Positions 47,195 to 58,621 of a stretch of DNA of 64,000 nucleotides are shown here, in pieces. The notes under the pieces are model-generated. The model was not told where the DNA came from. It did no database searches and saw only the letters and a list, made by a program, of their open reading frames with translations. Position 1 is the stretch's first letter; the number at the start of each line of letters is the position of its first letter. A program made the translations under genes and the position numbers. The DNA is from Stromatinia cepivora (taxonomy: Eukaryota; Ascomycota; Leotiomycetes; Helotiales; Sclerotiniaceae): the NCBI GenBank assembly GCA_014898415.1, contig RCTD01000004.1, positions 2,665,001 to 2,729,000 on the forward strand. Reading direction: 5' to 3'.

Positions 47195-48873
47195 TGTTAC
47201 GAGATACACGTGATCGCGTCCGATCGGGTTAGTACAATACTAAGCTTCGAGCCGATCATATATATAACTTCGTAGTATATTCTTTTTAACTTTGTAACTT
47301 TTAATTCTAAGATTGATTTCTAAATGTTTATTGGGTTTGTTATATTATTAAAAGCTCTTTTAGATAAGAAATAGAATAATATCTGTATATGTTTATATAT
47401 ACTCCGTTTGTTTTTGTTTAGGTATATTGTTTTTGCTCTTTTGTTTGTATATAGATTTTCTTGATATTATTCGAAAATATTATCTTTTTTTTTACCCTTA
47501 ATTTCTAAGCTATAAATTACGATTCGATAAACCTTACGATTGTAGAATTTCGTAACGAAGTGATTTGTTAGTGGGATGAAATTTTATTTTTATGTTTTTT
47601 GATTTTCGAATGTATTTCTATTGTTTATATTTCTTCTTATCCGAAACCCTTTCTTTCTGATTCTGAAAAGTTCAATGGTAGTTCTCAAAAGTTCGATATT
47701 TGGTTTCCCTTGATTCGAGCGAAATTATAAGTAGACAATGTTGTGATCGGTGATTTTATAGTTCAATTTTATTATGTTTATTTCAATCTCGAATCTTATA
47801 TATAAGTTATAATACTATCTCAGCTTTTTTCTTTTGATCAAAATATTTTTTTAGATTATATAACAATTCTAAATCAATTCATATATATTTATAATAATCC
47901 GAATAAAGTTCAAAAAGCTGAAAACAAATTATTTATTTTCAAATAAAGAACTGATTTTTTATATACCTATATTGCAAAATTCGAAAGAACTCTTTACAAA
48001 GTCAAAGATCAGAATTGATCCGATTCGAATAAGATCTTAATCTTTTGTAATGGATTCAATGTTACTCTTAGAAATCGTTTTTCTCAATAACTTTCTTTTC
48101 CCTATTTCTATCCCAACTTTATTCAAGTTATGCAACAATTAATTGTTTGTACAATAAATGGATTTTTTATATTATTTTATTCTAGTAAGTTTAGAGCCCT
48201 ATATATATTACAGAATCCATTCCATTCTCGGAATTACAATCCAATGGATATTAGTAATCTTAATGTTATTAATACTTTTAGCTTTTTTGATATTCAATTG
48301 GACAAGTTCGATTATATTTTGATTCTATTTTGCGTACGAGTATTCGAGTTTTTCTTTTTTGAAAGAATTCTTTTGTATAAGTAAAATAAATGTATACGAT
48401 ATAGAAGTATTTTTTATTGAATACGAGTCTATCTGTTAGATCTGCATTAAGGAGTTCGAGATTGATAAGAGTTTGTTCTAGCTATTATACTGACTATTGA
48501 GTTCGAAAGCGACGATGATGAGAATCTAGGAGAGATGATCAATGGTTGATATTTTGAAGATCGCTTGAAGGAGGCATATAGTACAGTGAATGTATATTCG
48601 TTGGTTATGATGTATGCTTCGCATCAGGCATTTTTAGAAGAAGAAGACGATTAGTGATTATTTTGTATTTAAATTATTCATTTTAAATGAATTCGAGGCG
48701 AACTCTTCAGAAGGGGGGGGTAATATTATGAGATATATATGATCACGTTCGATCGGGTTAATACAGTATTAAGTTTCGAGCCGATCATATATATAGCTTT
48801 GTAGTATATTCTCTTTAGCTCTGTAGCTTTTAATTCTAAGGTTGATCTTTAAACGCTCGTTGGGTTCGTCATA
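47195..48873 (+). mobile_element. Gag-only LTR retrotransposon, complete copy (1,679 bp)
   Basis: Two 150-bp LTRs (47195-47344 and 48724-48873) and the 5-bp duplication CCTAC (47190-47194 and 48874-48878). A polypurine tract AGAAGGGGGGGG lies directly before the 3' LTR (48708-48720). The 1.38-kb interior encodes only a gypsy-type Gag. It landed at the very edge of the MITE: its duplication covers the last four MITE bases and the first base of the MITE's own target repeat, so it is the youngest of the nest. Confidence 0.95.
47620..48450 (+). pseudogene. Gag of the gag-only element
   Basis: Plus-strand translation gives FNGSSQKFDIWFPLIRAKL, then DQNIFLDYITILNQF, NNPNKVQKAENKLFIF, AKFERTLYK, TLRNRFSQ and (48130-48384) QQLIVCTINGFFIL...FHSRNYN. 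This corresponds to the matrix/capsid region of fungal Ty3/gypsy Gags (family FxGxxxxFxxWxxxxxxKL, DPxxxxxAxxxLxxLxQ, FxxxFxRxLxEAxG). Stops at Gln codons. No protease or RT downstream; only a short acidic stretch (about 48.5-48.65 kb, FESDDDENLG and EEEDD) before the polypurine tract. Confidence 0.8.
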
Positions 48874-50253
48874 CCTACTAGTATTAGATGGGTATGAAAG
48901 TCATGAATCGATACCTTTTCAATTATATTGCAAGTCAAATAACATTATAACAATCAAGCTACCGCCGCATTCAAGTCATTTAATTCAATCATTTAATATT
49001 GGCTATTTTGGTGTATTGAAACAGGTATATGATTATCAAATTAATGGATTCATTAAGGCTTATATCAATCATATCATTAAGATTGAATACTTTATAGCTT
49101 TTAAAACTATATATCAATAATCAATTATAGTTCAGAATATAAAAACTGGTTTTCGAGGAGCAGGTTTAATATTATTCGATTCTCAAATTATATTCTCAAA
49201 ATTAGATATTCGGATTTGTATGCTTACCCCTCTATTCTTCGATTTAAATACTTGAATCTCTTAAATACCTTATAATCCAATTGAAGTTTTTTTATAATCA
49301 ATTTTAATGAAATCTCGAATGGCTTATTATCAATTAAGCTCTCCTATATTTATATTTGAGATTATATTAATTCTAATTAAAGGTATAAAGAGATTAATTT
49401 ATAAGAATATACTTTTAAATGTAGAGATTTGTATATTTCGAAAGGCAAATGAAATATTAAACAAACGTCGATGTATTAAAAAGATTCAATTATGTAATAA
49501 AAGAGTATTTATTGGATAAGAAATTGAAGATATATTATTTCAGTAAGAGGTTGATGTTCAGATTCAATACAATGAGCGTCAAAAAGAGGGGAATTCTAAT
49601 GAAGAAGTATTTTTTAGTTGATACTATAGTAAATATGGAAAGATCGGGTATAATGCAAGGATTTGTCAAAATAATATAACAGATCCTAGATTATTAGAAT
49701 CTTCATAGTTTTAATTAATTGATTCAGTTGTTGTTGAATAATATAGCTTTAGGATAATAATTCGAGGTAAAAGTGGCCGATCCACTAATATGGCCGACCC
49801 ACTGATAAACCACGTTAATAATTCAATTATGAAATAATGAATAATATATCCGCTTTTATAATAATTATAATATATAATATTGATTTCATTTTCTTTTGAT
49901 ATATTTTAATAATATATATAAAAATTTGATCCTGATTTTTCCGAAATATTATTGTTGAGAACGGTATATTTGCTATCTTATTTATTGCTTTGAATTTTTT
50001 AGCAATTTTTTTAATATATATATTATGAACTAATTATAATCTTTTCTTGAATCGATTACGGAATATATATATATCTAGAAACTCTTTAATATTTTTTAGA
50101 TTTTGTAGTTTATATATAATTTTAATTCTTTTAATGATTTTTGTAATAGTTAATTCGTTTTTTATAGTAAATAATCTGAATATTGTTTATAAAAAAAGAA
50201 TTATAATAATATACTCTAGATTAATATATAAATATGATTTCTTTTTATATTAT

Positions 50254-51060
50254 TGTGAGAATCACAGCAAAGAATCAGTTAATATTCGAATAACAATAGG
50301 TTTGGGTTTAGAATCAAGACTTTTCATTACTTTTTCTAATCGTATTGAAGAATTCCCCCTCTATATAGGTGAAAACTCTTCAAACTAATATACAATTCGG
50401 CCCGCTTTCGGTTAGCCCTAGTTTCGTAATTGAGATTCGTAACAGAGCCTTCCTTTCCGAAGCTTTCGTCCTCGAAAGCTTTTAATGTTGAAATGAAACC
50501 ATTTAAGTTCAAATATCCAATCAAAATTAATATCATTTGATATTGTATTGTATACCTTTCGTAAAACCATCGATATTATATTGTATGCCTTTTCGTAAAA
50601 CCATCGTAGATCTATCGAAATCCTTTCAACTCCTTCAACTCCTTCATTCCTAATCCTACAATAGTCGACCGAGTTGAAACTCCAATAGAGAATTTTATAT
50701 AACGATTAAAAACTATAATAGTATCTTCAATAGTGAAATTATAATATCTACATCTTCATTTTATAAAGTTCAGCATTTTCACTTCTTTGAAAACTCTTCA
50801 ATATCATTCAAAAACCCCTATATATATATTCATTTTCGATCCATTTTCACTTCGATTTCGGTACGATTTCGATATGCTTTCGATTCGGATTCGATATGTT
50901 TTCGATTCGAATTCGATATGCTTTCTAATATGATGAGTAGGGGATATTGATGCTTCCCTTTTTGGATCGATGTCTTCGTCGATTTCGATGATCCTGTAGG
51001 TTCGGTAAATAATAAGGAGGGGGGGGGGGGTTTCAACTTGCTTTTTCTTTTGAAACCTGA
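50254..51060. other. Low-copy block with higher GC, unassigned
   Basis: Begins TGTGAGAATCACAG at the copia E junction. It contains a tandem pair of about 37 bp (50536-50607, around CCTTTCGTAAAACCATCG), three roughly 20-bp units of TTTCGATTCG(A/G)ATTCGATATG (50866-50927) and a run of 12 G (51019-51030). Two short minus-strand frames (50536-50336, 51036-50830) are Ser/Lys-rich and could be the start of a Gag, but nothing proves it. It has no second copy in the window and looks less RIP-mutated. Confidence 0.5.
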
Positions 51061-51549
51061 AATCTAAAATCTATTATCTTAGAAGAATATAAGTTTTGCT
51101 TCTTTAGAATCTGAATTCCTGAAAATGGAAAAATGAAAAATAATTAATTGCTAAAAGCAAATCATATATTCATTAATATATCGATTCAAATTTGTATTAA
51201 AAAAATAATGATTTTAGTATAAATACTATTTCGTTTTTAATTAATATACTAGTTTTTCGATATAGATCTGATTATTTGTAATTAGTTTTCATCACTGATC
51301 CTTCAGAATTATATAAGGGCTAATTTCATCCTTTCTTTTGGAAAAAGCTTAATATTTTGTTAAAGAAAAGAGGCTTCAAGTATTCCGTTAAGGTTTTGTT
51401 TTGAAAACAGAAATGCAGTTATTATTATAACATGATTTATCACCGAGTGGATCATATCACCGAATGGATCATTTTCACCTCAATTTACTACTTTAAACTT
51501 GTATTATTCAACAACAATTGAATTAATTGATTAAAACTGTTAAGAATTT

Positions 51550-53590
51550 AATAATCTAGGATCTATTATACTATTTTGACAAATTCTTGAATTATAATCT
51601 GATTTTTTATACTTACTATAGTATCTATTAGAAGATACTTCTTTATTAGGATTTCCCTTGTTTTGATATTTGTCGTATTGAATCTGAATATCAATCTTTT
51701 GCTGAGATAATATATCAAAAATCTTTTGTTCAGTAAATATTCCTCTTTAATATAATTGAGTTTTTTTCTTGTATCGATGTTTGTTTAACATCTCATTTGC
51801 TATCCGAAATATATAAATCTCTGTATTTAAAAGTATATTTTCATAAACTAATCTTTTTGTATTTTTAGTTAGAATTAATACAGTTTCAAATATAGGTATA
51901 GGAAAGCTTGATTAATAATAAGTTATTCGAATTTTTATTAAAGTTGATTGAAAAAGAGCTTTCGTTGAATTGTAAGAGATTTGAGAGATCTATTGATTTA
52001 TATCGAAAGAAAAGAGAGGGGGAATAGATATATGAATTCGAATATCTAATTTCGAGAATATAACTTGAGGGTCAAATGGTATTAAATCTGTTCCTTTAAA
52101 TCCAGCCTTTATATTCTGAGATATGATTGATTCTTGATATATAGTTTTAAAAGTTATAAAGAATTCAATTTTAGAAATATAATTGATATATATCTTGATA
52201 AATCCATCAATTTAACGATTATATAAACATTTTAGTATTCCAAAACATTCAATATTAAATAGGTAAATTAGATAATTTGAATACAATAATAATTTTATAT
52301 ATATAATATTATTTGCTTTGTAATATAATTAAAAAGATATTAATTCATAACTTTCGTATTCATCCAATACTAGTATTCGATATTTGTCTTTTTTTCGATA
52401 AATTATATATTTATCAAAATACTTTAATCATTCCAATCCTGTCTCATTATTTATCCATTCATTGAAAATAGATTTAATAACTCAATCTGCAGGAAAATCA
52501 ATTTCAGTATACCAATTGGAAAAATGAACTTATTCTTATATTATTAAAAATAATAATATAATTTTACTCTTTTTATTATTATATATAATTATTATAGTCC
52601 ATTCTTTATTATCTAATTATATTGCTTTGCTTCTACTATTTCGTTTAATATCAATTACAATCATTCTAGAATATATTATACTTATCATAAAACCAGTTTC
52701 ATCGAAATTATAGAAATGTTACGGGAGCTGCCTCTAGGGTCACGTGGAAGTGGCTAGAGATCTCTCGAGATGGTTTAGACTAGACTTCAAGTAGGAATTC
52801 AATAAGGTAGATAATTGATTGCAATTCTTATAACTATAATAATGAAACTAATGATTGTTCTTGAACACGAAGCTTTACATTGTAATGAAATCCATTCCCT
52901 TATATAAACCTTCCTGCTCTACTATATTCCTATGGATAACTAGGACAGCTATGTTTCTCAGGACAGCCGAGCTGTCCTGGACAGCGCTGCGGTCCCCAGT
53001 TATCCATCACGTGACTGTCTAGCCATGTGACGCGGTATGTTGGATGCCGTCGTAACAAGAAATCGTAATCCAGAATACTATATTTCGCCTATATATTCGA
53101 AACTAAACGAAACTAATCTTCAATAAGTTTAGGATCCTTATAAAAAGTTCTTTGAAAATTATAAACACAATTAAAACGCATTTTTAATTCTATACAATAT
53201 TTTACAAATCGATAAATTCAGAGTTTTTCAATCTTCTTCGCTTTTTGTAATTTAAGAATATAATTTGCTATATCTTCTATATCTTTAATTTTAAATGAAA
53301 ACCCTTTATTATTTATATCAATTATATATTGAATAATTATCTCCTTTTCTAATTCTATAAAATTATAATAATTCACTCGAGTTTCGATACAAAGAGTAAA
53401 ATTATTCATTTTGTAATTGAATGTTGTATATAATAAATTATATAACTTGGCAGCTTTTCGAATATTGAGTTTTTTGTCTTTTTGAATAGTCTTAATAATT
53501 AAGAGTATTCGAGCTTCTTTATTATTCGATTGCATTTCAATTGATCGATAAAACGCGTGTTGAAGTGAGAGATCAAGAATTGAGGTGAAA
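51550..53590 (-). pseudogene. Pogo/Fot1-like transposase of element 3, split by a solo LTR
   Basis: The minus-strand frame 53679-53218 holds the N-terminal half: LNIRKAAKLYNLLYTTFN, then FIELEKEIIIQYIIDINNKG and IEDIANYILKLQKAKKIEKL. The solo LTR lies within YDFYNFDETGFMI (the first catalytic motif). Beyond it come NGWINNETGLE, KYRILVLDEYESYE (second Asp) and further C-terminal pieces to about 51.55 kb. Stops at Gln and Trp codons. Confidence 0.92.
52717..53057. repeat. Young solo LTR (341 bp) with hairpin
   Basis: TGTTACGGGAGCTGCC...GCCGTCGTAACA with the perfect duplication AGAAA (52712-52716, 53058-53062). Clearly richer in G+C than its surroundings and with no visible RIP, so it is recent or single-copy. 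Holds a perfect inverted repeat AGGACAGC-CGA-GCTGTCCT (52960-52978) inside a wider ATGGATAACT / AGTTATCCAT pair (52931-53007), and CACGTG at 52741-52746 and 53008-53013. Family unrelated to the other LTRs here. Confidence 0.95.
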
Positions 53591-53765
53591 GTGATCCATT
53601 CGGTAATATGATCCACTCGGTGATAAACCACGTTATATATAATTACCTTTGTATATATATTGATTATTTTGAGATACAAAAACTAAATGATTCCTGGAAA
53701 ACCGATGATTTCGAATAATAATTATATAATTGAAATTTAAATAAATTAATTTGAACTTTGAGTAT

Positions 53766-53999
53766 TGTCGGAATATGAATCACGTGCATGATAAGAATGG
53801 TAAGGATAGTAAGGATGATAAGGATGGTAAGGATCACATACGCATTAGTGCTCGCGTTAATGCCTCGATATATATCATTATATAATTCTTCACCCTCTAT
53901 AGTTTCTAACTCTTTAAGCAAATCAAAATATATTAACGATCATAGAGTTTTATATATTTATTAATAAACTTCATTTCCCTGTATATAATTATTCTGATA
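53766..53999 (+). repeat. 5' LTR of copia C, copy 3 (234 bp)
   Basis: TGTCGGAATATGAATCACGTG...TATTCTGATA. The array at 53790-53832 reads GATAAGAAT, GGTAAGGAT, AGTAAGGAT and similar. The 85-codon minus frame across it is repeat-derived. Confidence 0.9.
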
Positions 54000-55754
54000 T
54001 TAATCAGTTTTTATATCTTTATTATAGTGATATTATAAATCAGATATTAGAAATTAATACGAAAAGTTATAAGCTTTAAATCAATTTTGATTCTGTCTTT
54101 GTAACTGAATAAAGGTATTTTGTTACAAAACGAAGTATTTTTATGTTAAAAAATAAATTTCTAATTACTAAACAATCCAAAAGAATTGAAGGATCAAGAA
54201 TAGCAATCATTTAATAGCGAATTTGAAATTCATTTTTTGATTCAACTATTTTGCATCCATTATGCATCTATTAGACAATATAGGGTATACATTTGAAAAA
54301 AACCTGAAAACAATTTCGAGTTTTTCACCATACCCATTTTCTTATAAAAAACCATCTTATTTATTTACTTCATACGAATTATCATTCACATACGAAATTG
54401 ATCAATTGGATCCAATCAATTTCATTATTCTGATCGCTCCGTTCATTTCGATCAAACCCATTCCGATCGAACCCGATCACCTTAGTCAATATTGGTCAAT
54501 TTTGGTCAATTTGGTCAATTTGATCAATTTTGGTCAATTTTGATCAATTTTAATTGATCCGACCAACCAATCCTAATCTCGAAATACCTTAGGATTTAAT
54601 AACACTATATATAGTACAAATATAACTTCATTAAAGTATACATTTTATATACTACGAATCTATATTCAGGCTCTTTTTTAAGATCGTCTTAAAAACCTTG
54701 TAATGATCAATTTCGATATAACCCGAAAACATATAATAATCATTACTATGACGACCATAGCAGGCATATTTGAGCACTCCCCTATAACCCCTTATCCTGA
54801 GAGAATACGAATCCCATCATCATTAATCTTAATTATTTCATATATCAAAAGCGAAGAGTATAACGAATAGATAGATAAATGGAAGTACAATCAATTTATA
54901 CCTATAAAAGAAAACCCTTAGGAAATTATTGATTTTTGTAAATACAAATTGGAGTTCTATATAATATATAATTACATTGATAAGGATTTATAGAATGATT
55001 ATTATAATGACTTTGCAGATTTCAAAGTTGAGTATTTCGAATTTATTCATTCAAAGATTATATTCAGATTATATATTGAATTGAGGATAGATAGTCTATT
55101 TATCAAAAGATAATACAATATATAGAATTGATAATTAACAAGATTTTAATCGAAATACTTTATATCCCATATATATTGTAATCAAATGATCAAATTCGAA
55201 AAACAAAAATGGATCGATATTTCCAATTTCGATCAAAAACGATTCTAAACCAAATCAAGATATTCAATAACAATATATATTTGAATATCATCCCCAAAAA
55301 TCTAATATCTTCTTCCAACCTTTGAAAAAAAGAATAATTTGTATAAATGAATATAAAATAATTATCTTTAATATAATATAAAGGAATTCAATTATTACAA
55401 TTGAACAAGAAATCGGGATTTTATATATTCAAGAAACTTCTATATAATAAATATCAAAATCCAGGATGGAAATAATATCCAATATTATTATAATTATTAT
55501 ATAATAATAATATATCATTTAAAGATGAAAAATTATTGAATAAAAAGAAACCTATTGATAATAAAGGATTATCAAATAGATTATCTAATAATAGGAAATC
55601 TTTAAACAATAATAAACATTTCGGAAACAATTATAAAATAGATAATATAGATCAAAATGATGTTTATATATACCTCCGCAAAAACAATGGAGAAGGAAAA
55701 GAATTATTCAATAATGAAGAAAACAATAATTTAGGAAATTATAAGGATAAATTA
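53766..55754 (+). mobile_element. Copia C, copy 3: 5' LTR, leader and start of gag
   Basis: LTR 53766-53999 with about 5 minisatellite units, then leader and gag start, uninterrupted until copia A at 55755. This is the reference for the empty sites of pogo 2, the solo LTR E, the solo LTR C and element D in copy 1. Left flank AGTAT. A 76-codon Asn/Lys-rich frame at 55536-55766 (LSNNRKSLNNNKHF) is the N-terminal gag region and matches 17.7-17.95 kb. Confidence 0.87.
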
Positions 55755-56479
55755 TGTTGGAAATGAGGCCATCATAGGATTAGAATTGAGGTCACGTGAT
55801 CACAATGGTGCATAGACCATATTTGGGGATAACTTCAATTCTACTCTTATTAGAAATATAGATCCTTAATTCAATCTATATAATCAATAATACTACTATT
55901 TCCTGTATCAAAAGTTAATAGATTATAAAATCCGGTTGTATAATAATAACTAGAAAGCAAAGCAAATCGAGAAAGGATTAGTATAGTTAGTAGGGATGAA
56001 ATAGAATGAAAATCAGAGTTTTTATATAATATTATCAAAACAAAGTTGAAATATGATAATATAGTTTATAACTTATAATATTATAGATCAAAGCGAAAAG
56101 CAATTTGTATAATGTTGATATAGAATTATAGTAGAAGTGAAAAACAAATTTGTATAATTATAAGAAAATATATTATAATATGATTTTATGAATTTTCTTA
56201 TTGTTTTATTTTTATATTTCTTTATTATTTTGAATTTATTTGTTGTATATTTTTTAAGATTGTTTTAAAAATTTGAAGATTATTTTCGATATTCATTAAA
56301 TAATAAGAAATCTTTATAATATTAAAATCAAATAATCTTTTGAAGTTCGATCAAAATAATTATAAATGATGGTTCAGATAAACGAAGATATAATTGAAAG
56401 GGAAAGAATGGTTTTATATAATTAATCAAATATTAAATGAATATATGTAGATTGTAGGATCCAATATAGTATCTACTTA

Positions 56480-57733
56480 TAAAATCAATGGTCATGTATA
56501 TTACAATATCGAATTGAAATTGGAATACTTAAAGAACAAAGTGAATATATTATCGTATATTTGTATAACATTTAATAATAATGATGAAGTCTTTATCAAC
56601 AAATATTCAATAGTATATATACTTTGAAGATATCTTAAATCGAAATATACTAGAATCAATATAATTATTGTTAATATATATATAACAATAATCCAGAACT
56701 TCAAATTTCAATCCGATATCTATTCTAATATAATTATTATCAAAGTTTGGAACAAATTGAAAAAGTATAAAAGGAAATTAGGGGTTGTAAATGAAAGTTA
56801 TCGATCAATATATTAAAATATTATTTTGTTTTTGATTTTAATATATAATTTTCCAATTGATTATTAAGAAATAATAGATATATTGAATATCCAAATCAAT
56901 TTTAATATCAATAATAAAACCAAGCATCCGTAGATTAAGAAACTTTATCTTAAGAATGGATTAAAACGAATACAAATTGCGAAAGGATCTAAATACACTT
57001 TTCGACATTAAGAATCAGATTTCGAAACCCTAAACAATACTTGCGATTTATATCAAAAGGAAGATCATTATATACGAAACTGTTTGTATTTAATATGAAC
57101 CAATAAATTCCTTTACAGTTATTTTTATCATCAAAAAAGAAAGGGATCATCGAATCCGAAAAAAGTCTATTTCAATAAGAAAGATTAAATATACTTTATT
57201 AACAATATCTTTGAATCAGATTCCGATATTAAGGATATAATAAAAGAAAATTGCAATTTGATAAAGGAAACCATTAATAAAACTTCCCCTAACAAATGGT
57301 ATACCGATACAAGCGTTTTTTCATATATATCTGATTAACCTTTATTATTCAAATCAATAAACCCTATTGTCAAACAAAGAATAAAGATTAGTAAGGGAAT
57401 GATATATTATCGTCATTAGGGTTTAATAGATATAATATATGAAGATGATTTTAAGATACTATTTTTAAATATATTATATATATCAGGGTTAAAAGTAAAT
57501 TTGTTGTCAAGAAAAAGGATTTACGAAATAGGGCTATAAAGGGAATTCAACTTTTATTATATATATTTTAAGAAGGATAATAAAAAAGTTATCCGTATTA
57601 AAATACAAAATGGAATATATATGGTTTTATATATAATCAAAGGATATAAGGATATAACTCTCTATTCGAATATATATCAAAATAATCAGGAAAAAGGTTT
57701 TTCTTCAGAAATAATCGATAATACTAAAAATAT
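56480..57733 (+). pseudogene. Gag and protease of copia A, copy 2
   Basis: From about 56480 the plus strand encodes Gag (LEYLKNKVNILSYICITFNN, then DEVFINKYSI). At 57290-57420 comes KWYTDTSVFSYISD, the copia protease active site (family WxxDTGASxHM; Asp and Thr kept), followed by pre-integrase sequence (RLYIIKGYKD region, 57600-57660). Stops at Gln, Arg and Trp codons. The 67-codon minus frame at 56704-56501 is antisense. Confidence 0.83.
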
Positions 57734-58042
57734 TATCACGGGATAGTATGATTACACAGCACTTTCAGGGATCGTTGAATAGGTGGTACACGTGATTGGT
57801 AGAGTAAAAGAATTGAATGACTTGCCCTTGATTATATGAATCAAGAGCTGTATATATAGAACAAATGAGTGGTTATCTAGCCGATATACACCTTAATTAG
57901 GCTAGATCTTTGTTTATTAGTATATCAGGATCACCTTATCAATTGGTGGATTGGTAAGGGCTAGTAGATCCTTCATTCCGATTGGAAAGCATACGCTTTG
58001 ATCCTTCATAAGATACAGGGGATTGCGGGGCTTTCCGTGACA
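57734..58042 (-). repeat. Solo LTR of family E (309 bp)
   Basis: Complement of the LTR at 14058-14366, flanked by the perfect duplication AATAT (57729-57733 and 58043-58047). Inserted in the pre-integrase region of copia A. Little mutated, CACGTG at 57797-57802 intact. Confidence 0.96.
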
Positions 58043-58230
58043 AATATCGATAATAAATTAATATTCAAAAAGAAAAAGAGATATCTATTATAACATTAAA
58101 GATTCAATTATCTAGATTTAAACAAGATTAAGAATTTATATAAAGTATTTAATATAACCAAGCTAATAAAGGTTCCAACTGAATTAGATATCTGTAAAAT
58201 ATATATATTTATTAAAATAACCAATTATAT

Positions 58231-58505
58231 TGTGAAAGAGGTAGATCGAGATACATGCGTCCCGATAGCACGCTGCAAGGGGAAATAGGAATTGAAATTG
58301 ATCAGATTATATTGTAAAGACTTCAAGTAGTAAAACTAATAGGTTTAAACAATGGTTTGGATTATACACAAATGAAATACAAAAAGACTAGTAGAAAACA
58401 ATTGATTTCTTTCAAGGAGAGGGGAGTAGAGCTCTCTCTTATATCTAATTACGAAGAGTTATATAATTATATGACTACGAATTAATTACATATTAAATCT
58501 TGATA
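58231..58505 (-). repeat. 3' LTR of gypsy J (275 bp)
   Basis: TGTGAAAGAGG...CTTGATA on the plus strand; same as 20784-21057. TCCCAACTTTCTTATACCCTTCCCC follows, purine-rich on the element strand. Confidence 0.9.
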
Positions 58506-58621
58506 TCCCAACTTTCTTATACCCTTCCCCTCCCTGGAATATGTATTCTATCTGGCCTTAAGATAGTTATAAAAAGTAAAAACCAAAAAGATCAAAAGAC
58601 AATTAGGTTAAGGAAAATCAA

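Larger units (their letters stand above)
45800..49760 (+). pseudogene. Pogo/Fot1-like transposase, split by two insertions
   Basis: Plus-strand pieces: 45885-46154 carries IRKAAQFYCIF and a LIELEEEIFIQYIFDID segment (CENP-B-like helix-turn-helix, family SIRKAAxxYxVP, LTxxEExxLVxYIxxLxxxG). 46248-46470 carries AKYGILDCDFYNFNETSFII (first catalytic Asp region, family FNxDExGFxxG) and NREWTTAI. 48879-49120 carries LVLDGYESHES (second Asp), IITIKLPPHSSHLIQSFNIG (third acidic block) and downstream sequence. The C-terminal tail near 49.65 kb keeps a GKIGYNARICQ-like zinc-knuckle half. The MITE entered inside the codons for the second Asp motif. Confidence 0.93.
45722..49815 (+). mobile_element. Pogo/Fot1-like DNA transposon 1 (about 1.85 kb before insertions)
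   Basis: Inverted ends ACGTGGTTTATCAGTGGGTC (45722-) and its complement at 49796-49815 extend for about 60 bp (through CGGCCACTTTTACCTCGAATT). TA duplications are at 45720-45721 and 49816-49817. Contains a hAT-type MITE and the gag-only LTR element; without them and their duplications the element is about 1,851 bp. The related element at 51430 is about 1,858 bp without its solo LTR. Confidence 0.96.
43564..50253 (-). mobile_element. Copia E fragment, minus strand, split by pogo 1
   Basis: 43564-45719 plus 49818-50253 are colinear with 24705-27255. The LTR and first 326 bp of internal sequence are missing at the left. At the right the match stops at 50253. Joining the pieces across pogo 1 gives ...AATCAAA-TA-ATAATTCAATTATG, exactly the layout of 26826-26842, which is the empty site. 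RNase H remnants run over 45.2-45.7 and 49.8 kb in a worse state than at 26.5 kb. Confidence 0.83.
51430..53633 (-). mobile_element. Pogo/Fot1-like DNA transposon 3
   Basis: Inverted ends ACATGATTTATCACCGAGTG (51430-) and ACGTGGTTTATCACCGAGTG (complement of 53614-53633), continuing through GGATCA...TTTCACCTCAATT, flanked by TA at 51428-51429 and 53634-53635. 2,204 bp, about 1,858 bp without the solo LTR at 52717. A sister subfamily of pogo 1: the outer 14 bases and the transposase agree, but the subterminal boxes differ (GGTCGGCC there, TGGATCAT here). Confidence 0.94.
51061..53765 (-). mobile_element. Gypsy F fragment, split by pogo 3
   Basis: 51220-51427 matches 6870-7060 on the same strand (ACTGATCCTTCAGAAT and neighbours), and 53636-53765 appears to continue it. 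It covers the linker between RNase H and integrase. No open frame. Ends at the copia C LTR. Confidence 0.65.
55755..58230 (+). mobile_element. Ty1/copia element A, copy 2 (5' part)
   Basis: LTR start TGTTGGAAATGAGG at 55755, colinear with the complement of 6714-4560. A solo LTR E (57734-58042) and then the gypsy J LTR (58231) interrupt it. The LTR carries GTCACGTGATCAC (55791-55803) and TTTTAAGATTGTTTTAAAA (56252-56270). Confidence 0.9.

Noticed and set aside
48842..49120. Separate 92-codon gene at 48.84 kb
   Set aside because: Its first codons come from the 3' LTR of the gag-only element; from 48879 on it is the resumed pogo 1 transposase.
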